A stretch of DNA of 64,000 nucleotides from FEN-1219 sp963817615 (lineage in GTDB: Bacteria; Pseudomonadota; Gammaproteobacteria; Steroidobacterales; Rariloculaceae). The notes below the pieces were generated by a model. That model was not told where the DNA came from, made no database searches, and saw only the letters and a list, made by a program, of their open reading frames with translations. Where the stretch lies: assembly GCA_963817615.1 (NCBI GenBank), contig CAWFPH010000002.1, positions 1,550,001 through 1,614,000 of the forward strand, given 5' to 3'. The position numbers were made by a program, and so were the translations under genes. Numbering within the stretch: position 1 is the stretch's first letter; each line of letters begins with the position of its first letter. This document shows, piece after piece, positions 34,148-42,921 of the stretch.

Positions 34148-35086
34148 GTGCCGCTCGGACGTAGAAGGGTATTGCAGGCAGCGCTCCTCGGCGGTGTCGC
34201 CGGTATGCTCGGCGTACCGGCGCTGCGCCCCGCGCGCGCTCAGTCCCGCTCGAGCGGCGCCGAGATCGGCAAGCAAAGCCTCGGCCATGACGTGCACGTG
34301 CTGACCGCGGCCGGCTCGAACGTGCTGGCGCTGACGGCCGGCGACGGTTGCGTCATGGTCGACGGCGGCTCCGCGAGCACGTCGGCCGCTCTGCTCGAGG
34401 CCGTCGCAGCCCTGCCGGGCGGCGGGCCCGTGCGTACGCTCTTCAATACCCACTGGCATCCCGAGCAGACGGGCTCCAACGAGGCCGTCCGCAAGGCCTC
34501 GGGGACCGTCATTGCCCAGGAGAACACCAAGCTGTGGCTCACCACCGACGTCACGTGGCCATGGAACGGTGAGACCGTGCATGCGCTGCGCAAAGAGGCG
34601 CGGCCGAACAAGACCTTCTATACGGACGACGAGATCATCGTCAGCGGCAGACGCATTCAATATGGGCACATGCGCGATTGCCCGCATACCGACGGCGACC
34701 TCTACGTCTTTTTGGCGGATGCGAACGTGCTAGCGGTCGGGGGAGCGCTGTGCAGCTCCGCATGGCAGATGCCCGACTGGTGGACCGGCGGATGGATCGG
34801 CGGAATCGTCGGCGGCCTCGAACAGTTGACGAGCGTCGCCAATGCCGAGACGCGGATCGTGCCGGCGCAGGGCGCCGTGCTCAGCTATGCCGATCTGCAA
34901 GCCCAGTACAAGATGTACTCAACGGTATGGGAGCGGTTGGCCGAGCTTTTGTATAACGGTAAGGGCCCCCTGGAAGCCATTGCGGCGCATCCGACCCAGG
35001 AGTTCGACGAACACATGGGGAATCCCGACGCGTTCATCGATCGGGCGTTCCGCAGCATGTGGGCATATCTGACACCGGACGCGTAG
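34148..35086 (+). CDS. Tat-exported metallo-beta-lactamase-fold protein with altered metal ligands
   Basis: The GTG-started 312-residue product has a twin-arginine-like signal (GRRRVLQAALLGGVAGM). The MBL fold is visible from VMVDGGSASTS, the FNTHWHPEQTGSN motif, CPHTDGDLYVF and the late VPAQGAVLS. In active family members these would read HxHxDH, an H in HTxGD, and PGHG. Here H102, H104 and H180 remain, but D and H of the first motif are E106 and Q107, and the last His is Q241. It probably binds one metal at most or has a structural role. It lies 52 bases after the receptor and one base before the next gene's first possible ATG. Confidence 0.88.
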   Translation: MPLGRRRVLQAALLGGVAGMLGVPALRPARAQSRSSGAEIGKQSLGHDVHVLTAAGSNVLALTAGDGCVMVDGGSASTSAALLEAVAALPGGGPVRTLFNTHWHPEQTGSNEAVRKASGTVIAQENTKLWLTTDVTWPWNGETVHALRKEARPNKTFYTDDEIIVSGRRIQYGHMRDCPHTDGDLYVFLADANVLAVGGALCSSAWQMPDWWTGGWIGGIVGGLEQLTSVANAETRIVPAQGAVLSYADLQAQYKMYSTVWERLAELLYNGKGPLEAIAAHPTQEFDEHMGNPDAFIDRAFRSMWAYLTPDA

Positions 35087-35111
35087 GATGGACGTAAAGC
35101 GGAAGGTTTCG

Positions 35112-37541
35112 ATGCAGACGATACGACGTGTTGGCCTGATCGCGGTGCTGGCTGCGGTCGGCGGTTGCGGGAAATTCGCGGGCGAATCCAAGACCGCCAG
35201 CGAGTGGCGGATGGTCGACAAGTTTTGCACGGACTGCCACAACAGCACCGATTTGGCCGGCGGCATCGCACTGAACGAGATCGACCCGACGGCCGTCGCC
35301 GCCAACGCGGAAGTCCTGGAGAAGGCCGTGCGCAAGCTGCGCGGTCATCTCATGCCGCCGCCGAAGAGACCGGCGCCCAGCGAGGCGGAGCGCTATGAGC
35401 TCATCTCGTGGCTCGAGAATAGTCTCGACAAAGCGGCCACGGATCGCAGTGCCCAGAGGATTCCGCTGCACAGGCTGAACCGAGAGGAGTATGCGAACGC
35501 CGTGCGCGACCTGCTGGCCCTCGACGTCGATGCGAAAACGCTGCTGCCGGAAGACGAGACAGCCGACGGCTTCGACAACGTAGCGAGCGTGCTGCAGGTT
35601 TCTCCGTCGTTCATCGAGCAGTACATGATCGCGGCGCGTCAAGTGGCGTTGGAGGCAGTCGGCCGGCCGGACGCGCGCGCGGGCAGCGAGACTTACAACG
35701 CTCCGCCCGGAACGCAATTCAAGCACGTCGACGGGCTCCCGCTCGGGACGCGTGGCGGCATGGTCGTGGAGCACGACTTCCCGTCCGACGGTGACTACAA
35801 GATCGACATTGCCGACATGGCCGGCCACATCTGGGGCGTCGACATGGAGTTCGAGAACACCGTGCTCGTGACGCTCGACGGCCAAGAGATGTACCGGACC
35901 ATCATCGGCGGCGACAAGGACATGAAACGCTACGACGAGGAGCCGGCGGGCGCCTTCGATGCGATCAACGCGGGTCTGAAGAACATCCACTTTCATGCCA
36001 CCGCGGGGCCTCACAAGCTCGGCGTGACTTTTTTGCGCAGGACCTTTGCGGAATCGGACGATCGGCTCGAGATAGACGTGCCGGGCGGCGGACAAGATCG
36101 GGTATACACCGTGAAGTCCTTTCAGATCAGCGGTCCCTTCAATCCGACGGGCTTGAGCGCCACGCCGAGCCGGCAGCGGATCTTCACCTGCCAGCCGTCG
36201 CGGGCCGACGATGCCGAGAGCTGCGCGGAGCGGATCCTCTCGAGGCTCGGTACCGAAGCGTTCCGGCGGCCGTTGGCCGAGACGGACGTGAAGCGGCTCC
36301 TGGACTACTACGATGCGGGCGCGAAGGCCGGCGGCTTCGAGGAAGGCATTCGGCAGGGGATCACCGGCATTCTGGCGAGCCCCTACTTCCTTTATCGCGG
36401 CGAAAGAGTGCCCCAGAACTTGAGCGCGGGCGCGACTTACCAGCTCGATGATTTGGAGTTGGCATCGCAGTTGTCGTTTTTCCTCTGGAATTCGATCCCG
36501 GACGACGAGCTGCGGGACTTGGCGGCCCACCACGAGCTGAGCAAGCCCGGCGTTCTCAAGCAGCAAGTCATGCGGATGCTGAAGGATCCTCGCTCCGAGA
36601 CGCTGGCGAGCCACTTCGTGCCCGAGTGGCTCGAGATGGAGCGCCTGGCCGAGGTGAATCCCGATCGGTCCGTCTATCCCTACGCCTCGGGGGCCGGCGA
36701 TCCTCGTGCGGACTACCTGACCGAGCTGAAGCTGTTCGCCAAGAGCATCTTCGACGAGGATCGCAGCGTGCTCGACTTTCTCACCGCCGACTACACGTTC
36801 GTGAACGAGCGCGTGGCGCTGCTGTACGGCATCGACGACGTGAAGGGCGACACGTTCCGGCGCGTGACGCTCAAGGATTCGACGCGCTGGGGATTGCTGG
36901 GTAAAGGCGCGGTGTTGATGGCTGCCGCGTACCCGAATCGCACGTCTCCCGTGCGCAGGGCCGCTTTCATCCTCGGCGACATTCTCGGCACCCCGCCGGC
37001 GGCTCCGCCGAAGGACGTTCCGGCGCTGAAGGAGGAGCCGACGACGGGGAATACGCACTTCACGACGGTCCGGGACCGGATGGCGGCCCACCGGTCGAAT
37101 CCCGTGTGCGCCTCCTGTCACGAGACGCTCGACCCGTTGGGGTTCTCGCTGGAGAACTTCGACGCCGTCGGCACCTGGCGTGACGTGGACCGGTTCGCCG
37201 GAACGCCGATCGACGCGGCGGGCAAGATGGTGGACGGTACCGAATTGCAGGGTCCGGACGATCTGCGCAAAGCGCTGATGAAGCATCCGGATCAGTTCGT
37301 GCAGACCTTCACGGAGCGGCTGTTGACTTACGCCTTGGGTCGCACCTTGAAGTATTACGACATGCCCGTGGTTCGAAAGATCTTGCGGGACGCGAAGGGC
37401 GACGATTACCGGTTTTCTTCGCTCGTCTGGGCGATCGTGCAGAGCGCGCCCTTCCAGATGCGGGAAGTGCCGGCTGCCGAACCGGTCACGACGAGCGCGC
37501 CGGCCGTGCAAGTGACGGCGCGGGCCGATACGGCGAAATAG
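35112..37541 (+). CDS. DUF1587/1592/1588/1585 lipoprotein with two CxxCH haem motifs
   Basis: ATG 35112 is preferred because GGAAGG lies six bases upstream and it yields a lipoprotein signal (LIAVLAAVGGCGK, C19); ATG 35088 is in frame. A cytochrome-c-like N-terminus carries C39TDCH43. Then come DUF1587 (LHRLNREEYANAVRDLLALD), DUF1595, DUF1592 (LELASQLSFFLWNSIPDDEL), DUF1588 with a second haem motif C666ASCH and ETLDPLGFSLENFD, and DUF1585 (DQFVQTFTERLLTYALGRTL). This set is best known from Planctomycetes and also occurs in some Proteobacteria, usually next to DUF1552, as here. It is presumably a periplasmic redox protein; partner and substrate are unknown. Confidence 0.93.
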   Translation: MQTIRRVGLIAVLAAVGGCGKFAGESKTASEWRMVDKFCTDCHNSTDLAGGIALNEIDPTAVAANAEVLEKAVRKLRGHLMPPPKRPAPSEAERYELISWLENSLDKAATDRSAQRIPLHRLNREEYANAVRDLLALDVDAKTLLPEDETADGFDNVASVLQVSPSFIEQYMIAARQVALEAVGRPDARAGSETYNAPPGTQFKHVDGLPLGTRGGMVVEHDFPSDGDYKIDIADMAGHIWGVDMEFENTVLVTLDGQEMYRTIIGGDKDMKRYDEEPAGAFDAINAGLKNIHFHATAGPHKLGVTFLRRTFAESDDRLEIDVPGGGQDRVYTVKSFQISGPFNPTGLSATPSRQRIFTCQPSRADDAESCAERILSRLGTEAFRRPLAETDVKRLLDYYDAGAKAGGFEEGIRQGITGILASPYFLYRGERVPQNLSAGATYQLDDLELASQLSFFLWNSIPDDELRDLAAHHELSKPGVLKQQVMRMLKDPRSETLASHFVPEWLEMERLAEVNPDRSVYPYASGAGDPRADYLTELKLFAKSIFDEDRSVLDFLTADYTFVNERVALLYGIDDVKGDTFRRVTLKDSTRWGLLGKGAVLMAAAYPNRTSPVRRAAFILGDILGTPPAAPPKDVPALKEEPTTGNTHFTTVRDRMAAHRSNPVCASCHETLDPLGFSLENFDAVGTWRDVDRFAGTPIDAAGKMVDGTELQGPDDLRKALMKHPDQFVQTFTERLLTYALGRTLKYYDMPVVRKILRDAKGDDYRFSSLVWAIVQSAPFQMREVPAAEPVTTSAPAVQVTARADTAK

Positions 37542-37639
37542 AAGGCGGAAGCGAGCGTTGCAACCGCCTGAAGGCGCCATGAGTTCGATTGGGGAACCGA
37601 GCCGCACAGCGAGCCGAGTTCCGTAAGAGGAGAAACGCC

Positions 37640-38911
37640 ATGTTCATCACGAAGAAACATCTCTCGCGTCGTACGGTTTTGCGCGGCGCGGGGGCTTGTA
37701 TCGCGTTGCCGCTTCTCGATGCGATGAGCCCGGCCGGCGTGGCGTGGGGCAAGACGGCCGCAAAGGCGCCCCATCGCATGGCGTTCGTGAGCTTCCCGAT
37801 GGGCGCCGTCATGAAGAACTGGATGCCGGAGCAAACCGGCAAGGACTTCAAGATCTCGCCGATCCTGGAGCCGCTCGACAAGTTCCGGTCGCATCTGACG
37901 ATCGTCTCCGGGCTGCGTAACAAGCCGGCCGAGACGCCGGAGCCGCATGCGTACATCGAGAAGAGTTGGTTGAGCTGCGTCTCGCCGCTGGTCGCTCCCG
38001 GAGCCGGCGTGACCGCGGATCAAATGGCCGTCAAGCATATCGGTCAAGAGACGCGACTGCCGTCACTGGAGCTGTGTACCGCGCTGCAATCGTCCCAGGT
38101 CGCATGGCGCACGCCGACGCAATCGTTGCCACAGGAACGCAACCCGCGGGCCGTCTTCTACAAGCTGTTCGGGCAGGGCGATACGGACGCGGAGCGCAAG
38201 GCGATCGTCCGAGAAACCGGCAGCTTGCTCGACCGCGTGACCGACGAAGCGAAGAGCCTGCAGGCGTCGCTCGGAGGCGGGGATCGCCAAGCGGTCAGCG
38301 ACTACTTCGACTCCGTTCGCGAGATCGAGCGTCGCGTGAACATGGCGGCCACGCAGGACACGTCGGACCTGGAGATACCGGATGCGCCGATCGGCGTGCC
38401 GAACGACATCGTCGAGCACATGAAGATGCTGTTCGATCTCATGGCCTTGGCTTATCAGGCGGACCTCACGCGCATCATCACGTTCTCGTTGGATCACGAG
38501 GCGAGCATGCGCGCGTACAAGAATCTGGGCATCTCGGAGGCGTTCCACCCCACCTCTCATCACGGGGATCAGCCGGACAAACTGGAGAAGCTCACGAAGA
38601 TCCAAAACTTCCACACGCAGATGTTCGCGCGCTTCATCGAGAAGCTGTCGACCGCCAAGGAAGCCGACGGCACGGTGCTCGACCACGCGACGATTCTGTA
38701 TGGCAGCAACATGAGCAACAGCAACCTGCACAACAACGACCCGTTGCCCGCGGCCATCGTCGGCGCTGCGCATGGACGGATCAAGGGCGGCCAGCACCTG
38801 CACTACCCGCAAGACAGCCGGTTCGCCGACTTGCTGTTGACGCTGTTCGACCGCACGGAGATTCCGATCGAGTCGATCGGCGACAGCGGCGGCACGTTCT
38901 CGGAGGTCTAG
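37640..38911 (+). CDS. Tat-exported DUF1552 protein
   Basis: ATG 37640 follows AAGAGGAG. The 423-residue product starts with a twin-arginine signal (LSRRTVLRGAGACIALPLLD) and matches DUF1552: RMAFVSFPMGAVMKNWMPEQ, LTIVSGLRNKPAE, LYGSNMSNSNLHNNDPLP and LLLTLFDRTEIPIESIGDS. The fold is alkaline-phosphatase-like (DUF1501/sulfatase neighbourhood) and the genes almost always accompany DUF1592 genes. Tat export suggests cofactor loading or folding in the cytoplasm before secretion. The spacing of 98 bases to the previous gene and 2 bases to the next supports one operon. Confidence 0.95.
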   Translation: MFITKKHLSRRTVLRGAGACIALPLLDAMSPAGVAWGKTAAKAPHRMAFVSFPMGAVMKNWMPEQTGKDFKISPILEPLDKFRSHLTIVSGLRNKPAETPEPHAYIEKSWLSCVSPLVAPGAGVTADQMAVKHIGQETRLPSLELCTALQSSQVAWRTPTQSLPQERNPRAVFYKLFGQGDTDAERKAIVRETGSLLDRVTDEAKSLQASLGGGDRQAVSDYFDSVREIERRVNMAATQDTSDLEIPDAPIGVPNDIVEHMKMLFDLMALAYQADLTRIITFSLDHEASMRAYKNLGISEAFHPTSHHGDQPDKLEKLTKIQNFHTQMFARFIEKLSTAKEADGTVLDHATILYGSNMSNSNLHNNDPLPAAIVGAAHGRIKGGQHLHYPQDSRFADLLLTLFDRTEIPIESIGDSGGTFSEV

Positions 38912-38913
38912 CG

Positions 38914-40560
38914 ATGAAAGCGCTATGGGGTAGTCTCGTAGTCGCCGCCGCGCTCGCGAGTCCGGTCGCGCAGGCGGCGGATAACAGCTCGTTGCTGGAT
39001 GCGCTCGCCTCCGGCGATCGCGCAACGGCTCTGCGGCTGCTCGACAAAGGCGCCGACGCTATGGCGGTCGGGCTCGATGGCACCACGACGCTGATGTGGG
39101 CCGCGCATCGCGGCGACGCGGACCTCGCCAAACGCTTGATCAAGAGCGGCGTCGACGTCAACGCGGCGAATCATTACGGAGCCACCGCGCTGTCGGAGGC
39201 AGCCACGATCGGCTCCACGCCGGTCATCCGCGTGCTGCTGGACGCCGGCGTCGACGCGAAGGGTGCCAATCCCGAGGGCGAGACGGCGCTGATGGAAGTG
39301 GCGCGCACGGGCAACGTCGAAGCGGCGGAGATGCTGCTGAAGGCCGGCGCCGATATCAACGCCAAAGAGAGCTGGGGCGGGCAGTCGGCGTTGATGTGGG
39401 CGGCCGCCGAGAGCCAGCCGGAGATGGTGAAGTTCCTGCTTGCGAAGGGGGCCGATGCGAACGCGCGAGGCGCCGTGCGCGATTGGCAGCGCCGGATACT
39501 CAAGGAGCCGCGGCCGAAAGACATGAACCACGGCGGCTTCACGCCGCTCTTGTACGCGGCGCGAGAGGGTTGTGTCGCGTGCGCGCGCCGGTTGGTGGAA
39601 GGCGGTGCGGACATCAATCTCGCGGATCCGGAACGCGTCACGCCCTTGTGCTTGGCGCTCGAAAACCTGCACTTCGACGTGGCGGCCTATCTGATAGAGG
39701 CCGGCGCAGACGTCGACAAATGGGATCTGTTCGGCCGGACTCCGCTCTATCAGGCCGTGGACGTGAACACGCTGCCCGTGGAGGGCAACGGCGCGCCGGA
39801 CGTGCTTCCGAGCACGGACAAGCACTCGGGCCTCGACATCATCCAGATGCTGCTCGACAAGGGCGCGAACCCGAACATCCAGCTGACCAGGCGGCCGCCG
39901 TATCGCAACGTGCCGCAGGACCGGGGCGGCGACAGAATCCTGTCGGTGGGCGCGACGCCGCTGCTCAGAGCGGCACGCGCCGGCGACGCGCCGGCCGCCA
40001 AGCTGCTGCTCGCGCACGGCGCGCTCGTGGATTTGCCGAGCAAGGAGGGCGTCACGCCGTTGATGGCCGCCGCCGGCGTCGAGTTCGGCGAGCGCGTCAC
40101 TCGCGGCCGCAATCGGACGGAAGAGGGCGTGCTCGCGACGCTGCAGCTCTTGGTCGATGCCGGGGCCGACGTGAATGCCAGAATGGTGGTGGAGCCCCAT
40201 AGCGGCAATCCCTATTCGAACCTCACCTCCGCGGCCCGCAAGGGCGACTACCGGTTCGACGTGTTGGGCCGGCAGGTGCCGAGCACGCGCGCGGTGCCCG
40301 ACAAGGCTGCGATTCACGGCGCGGCGATGCGGGGCTTCAATTCGGTCATTCAGTTCCTCGCAGCTCACGGCGCCGACTTGGAAGCCAAGGACTCCGAAGG
40401 CCGGACCGCGATCGATTACGCGGAGGGCCACTACACCGAGGACTTCCTGCGCCACGCGGCCGAGCCGCACGAGGATACGGTGAAGCTGCTGAAGAGCTTG
40501 ATCGCCGCCGAACCCGCAGCCGCGCCTCAACCCCGCGCCGCAAACAACGTCGCGGAGTAG
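38914..40560 (+). CDS. Secreted ankyrin-repeat protein
   Basis: The ATG lies two bases after the DUF1552 stop, so translation is coupled. The 548-residue product has a signal peptide (SLVVAAALASPVAQA) and about ten ankyrin repeats (TTTLMWAAHRGDADLAKRLI, GGFTPLLYAAREGCVACARR, GATPLLRAARAGDAPAAKLL and others). Two longer insertions interrupt them, one with the NVPQDRGGDRIL segment. Ankyrin repeats are protein-binding scaffolds; in the periplasm they may hold the DUF1592/DUF1552 proteins or the receptor together. The C-terminus is a flexible Ala/Pro tail. It closes the five-gene cluster. Confidence 0.95.
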   Translation: MKALWGSLVVAAALASPVAQAADNSSLLDALASGDRATALRLLDKGADAMAVGLDGTTTLMWAAHRGDADLAKRLIKSGVDVNAANHYGATALSEAATIGSTPVIRVLLDAGVDAKGANPEGETALMEVARTGNVEAAEMLLKAGADINAKESWGGQSALMWAAAESQPEMVKFLLAKGADANARGAVRDWQRRILKEPRPKDMNHGGFTPLLYAAREGCVACARRLVEGGADINLADPERVTPLCLALENLHFDVAAYLIEAGADVDKWDLFGRTPLYQAVDVNTLPVEGNGAPDVLPSTDKHSGLDIIQMLLDKGANPNIQLTRRPPYRNVPQDRGGDRILSVGATPLLRAARAGDAPAAKLLLAHGALVDLPSKEGVTPLMAAAGVEFGERVTRGRNRTEEGVLATLQLLVDAGADVNARMVVEPHSGNPYSNLTSAARKGDYRFDVLGRQVPSTRAVPDKAAIHGAAMRGFNSVIQFLAAHGADLEAKDSEGRTAIDYAEGHYTEDFLRHAAEPHEDTVKLLKSLIAAEPAAAPQPRAANNVAE

Positions 40561-40617
40561 CGGCGCGCAACGCCGGGCACTATCACGGCGAGATGATTCG
40601 CCGCACGTCGAGCGTGG

Positions 40618-41991
40618 CTATTTCGGCCGATACGCCGTTCGCGCGGTATCTCCGTACGGCGCCGGACCGACGGTTGCGCGAATCTCCGCTTGCTCGTGCC
40701 GCTCGACCGTCGGCTTCGACGTGCCGCCGCCTTCCTCGCCCCACACGACGGTGACCTGAGTGCCCGGCTCGGCATATTGCGGCTCGATGCACGCGAGCGA
40801 CAGCATCGAGCGTTCGTTGAAGCTGTAGCCGGTGTACGTCGACACGCCGACCGTCTTGCCGTCCACGAGGATCTTGTCGAACGGCAGCGTGGCGTAGTTC
40901 GCGAGCGGCAAGTCGATGTACTTCTCGACGGCCCCGGCGTGAAACAACGTTCCGAGCACGCGCTCGACGTCGTCGCCGTTCCAGGCGAGCGTGACTTTGC
41001 GGTAGCGCGGCGCGTCGGCGATTTCCTCCAGAGCCCGCCGGCCGACGAAGTCGTGATCGAAGCGCACGAACGCGCCGTAGCCCAAGTCGTACGGCGTCAG
41101 GTAGTAGTCCTCGATGTTGTCGGAGTAAAAGCTGCCGCCGAGCGAAGCCATCGCTTCGTAGCTGTCGCCGCCGAGCCATTTGCGGAACGCTCTGAGCTTC
41201 GCGCCGCTGTACACCGCCGGCAGTGGCGAGGGGATCCAGCCGGACTCGAGCGTGCTCGTCGGGTACGTCCGCGCGCCGACGCGGCGAATCCCGAATCCCT
41301 CGCCCGCCTCGAGCAGCGCATCGCGCACGCGCTCGCCGTCGTCCCACGGACCGAACAGCTCCCAGCCGGGCTGGCCGACCATGCCATGGCGCAGCGCATG
41401 GACTTTGCGGCCGGCGATCTTGACGACGTCCATGCGAAAGAACTTCGTTGCAGGCGCGGGCTTGCCGATCGCCTTCGCCATGACCTGCGCGGCGTTCGGC
41501 CCTTGGATCTGATAGCGGTACGACTTGCGCCTGCCTTTCTTGTTGACCGCGGAGCGCTCGTCGCGCTTTGCCTTCGCCTTGTAGCCGCCGGTCGCGACGT
41601 GATACTCGACCCAGTTCAGCGCGGGCGGGCGGCCGACGAGATTGAAGTCGTCGTCGTCGAGGTGAAACAGGATCGCGTCGCCGATGACGTAGCCGTCGGG
41701 GCTGCAGGCGACGAACTGCTTGGCCGTGTTCACCGGAAAGCTCTCGAAGCTGTTGACGCCGAGGTCGGCGAACACCTGCAGCGCGTCGCGGCCCGCAACC
41801 TGGAGATCCGTCATGTGGTGCGACTGATCGAACAGCGCGCACGTCTCTCGCCACGAACGCTGCTCGTCGCGCCAGTTCGTGAACTCGCTCGGCACGACCG
41901 GAAACGCGTATGGTCCGATCTGCGAGCCGCGCAGCATCCGGACCGGATTCTTGGCGGCTTTGATGGCCTCCTCGAGGCTCTTGTAAGCCAT
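40618..41991 (-). CDS. GcvT-fold aminomethyltransferase, LigM/DesA-like O-demethylase
   Basis: ATG 41991 follows GGGGAGA. The 457-residue product matches recalled LigM and DesA of Sphingobium along its length: VRMLRGSQIGPYAFPVVPSE, ALFDQSHHMTDLQVAG, RYQIQGPNAAQVMAKAIG, LRHGMVGQPGWELFGPWDDG, YPTSTLESGWIPSPLPAVYS, GGSFYSDNIEDYYLTPYDLG and VTLAWNGDDVERVLGTL. Those enzymes move the methyl group of vanillate, 3-O-methylgallate or syringate to tetrahydrofolate. The acceptor substrate here cannot be fixed. No folate C1 genes (metF, ligH) are beside it. Aromatic-acid uptake could come from the MFS transporter at 21661. Confidence 0.9.
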   Translation of the reverse strand: MAYKSLEEAIKAAKNPVRMLRGSQIGPYAFPVVPSEFTNWRDEQRSWRETCALFDQSHHMTDLQVAGRDALQVFADLGVNSFESFPVNTAKQFVACSPDGYVIGDAILFHLDDDDFNLVGRPPALNWVEYHVATGGYKAKAKRDERSAVNKKGRRKSYRYQIQGPNAAQVMAKAIGKPAPATKFFRMDVVKIAGRKVHALRHGMVGQPGWELFGPWDDGERVRDALLEAGEGFGIRRVGARTYPTSTLESGWIPSPLPAVYSGAKLRAFRKWLGGDSYEAMASLGGSFYSDNIEDYYLTPYDLGYGAFVRFDHDFVGRRALEEIADAPRYRKVTLAWNGDDVERVLGTLFHAGAVEKYIDLPLANYATLPFDKILVDGKTVGVSTYTGYSFNERSMLSLACIEPQYAEPGTQVTVVWGEEGGGTSKPTVERHEQAEIRATVGPAPYGDTARTAYRPK

Positions 41992-42232
41992 TGGCACGAT
42001 CTCCCCTCTGAAAACGACCACTTCCGGAACGTCGCGAATCGAAGCGCGACAACCATAAACGAAACCCGAGGCGGCGAGCCACCTCGGCGCGCTATTCGCG
42101 ATCGACACCCGATCGATCTGGACCCGTTCGTGCCGGCAACGCAGGCTCGGCCGGCCTTCTTCGTGGACGGCCCTTGCGCACGCCGGAAATAAAGCCTCTG
42201 ATAGGTTTCGGAGGAGCGATGAGCAACCCGCT

Positions 42233-42844
42233 GTGGCACTACCGTTGATTTATCTGGCGCGGCACGGCGAGACGACGTGGTCGGCCAGCGGCCGGCATAC
42301 CGGCCTGAGCGATCCGCCGCTCACCGCGCGCGGCGAGCGCAATGCCGAGAGCTTGGGCGAGCGGTTGGCCGGCGCGGCCCTGGCCGCCGTGTTTTCGAGC
42401 CCGTTGCAGCGTGCCGCGCGCACGAGCGAGCTGGCCGGCTTCGGCGCCGTTGCGACGCTCGACGACGACCTCGTCGAGTGGAGCTACGGCGAGTACGAGG
42501 GCAAGACCAGGGACGAGATTCACCGGCAACGCCCAGGCTGGGACCTGTTTCGAGACGGCTGCCCTGGCGGCGAATCGATCTCGCAGGTCGCCGTGCGGGC
42601 GGATCGCGTCGTCGCCCGACTGCGCGCGCTGGACGGCAATGCGCTGATCTTCTCGCACGGCCACTTTCTGCGCGTGCTGGCTGCTCGCTGGCTGGCGCTC
42701 GATCCCGGGTTTGGCCGATGCTGCTACCTCGACACGGCCGCGCTCAGCATCGTCGGCTACGAGCACGGGCACGACGATCCCGTCATCCGGCTCTGGAACG
42801 ACGTTGGGCATTTACGCGATCGGGGAGCGGCGAGCGTCGGCTGA
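42233..42844 (+). CDS. Histidine phosphatase (phosphoglycerate mutase-like) family protein
   Basis: The 203-residue product carries the RHG motif (LIYLARHGETTWS, H11), the SPLQRAART segment, WSYGEYEGKTRDEI and the second catalytic His in IFSHGHFLRVL (H142), so the phospho-His site is complete. The GTG at 42233 gives the usual N-terminus (MALPLIYLARHG). A good ribosome binding site GGAGGAG lies further up, before an ATG at 42219 whose frame ends after nine codons inside this gene, so a short leader peptide or a start-site indel is possible. Targets could be sugar phosphates or phospho-metabolites. Confidence 0.88.
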   Translation: MALPLIYLARHGETTWSASGRHTGLSDPPLTARGERNAESLGERLAGAALAAVFSSPLQRAARTSELAGFGAVATLDDDLVEWSYGEYEGKTRDEIHRQRPGWDLFRDGCPGGESISQVAVRADRVVARLRALDGNALIFSHGHFLRVLAARWLALDPGFGRCCYLDTAALSIVGYEHGHDDPVIRLWNDVGHLRDRGAASVG

Positions 42845-42921
42845 CGCGGTCGGCGGTGCTCGGCCTCGCCGAGGGCCGGAACGCGGATGGCGACCCGATT
42901 CTTGGAACGGCGATTCGCGGG

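Noticed and set aside
35034..37607. 857-residue minus-strand frame across the DUF1592 gene
   Set aside because: Low-complexity Arg/His/Val composition and no motif; antisense shadow.
39684..39696. CTATCTGATAG inside the ankyrin gene as a third lux-type box
   Set aside because: The arms are separated by one base rather than six, and it lies within coding sequence.
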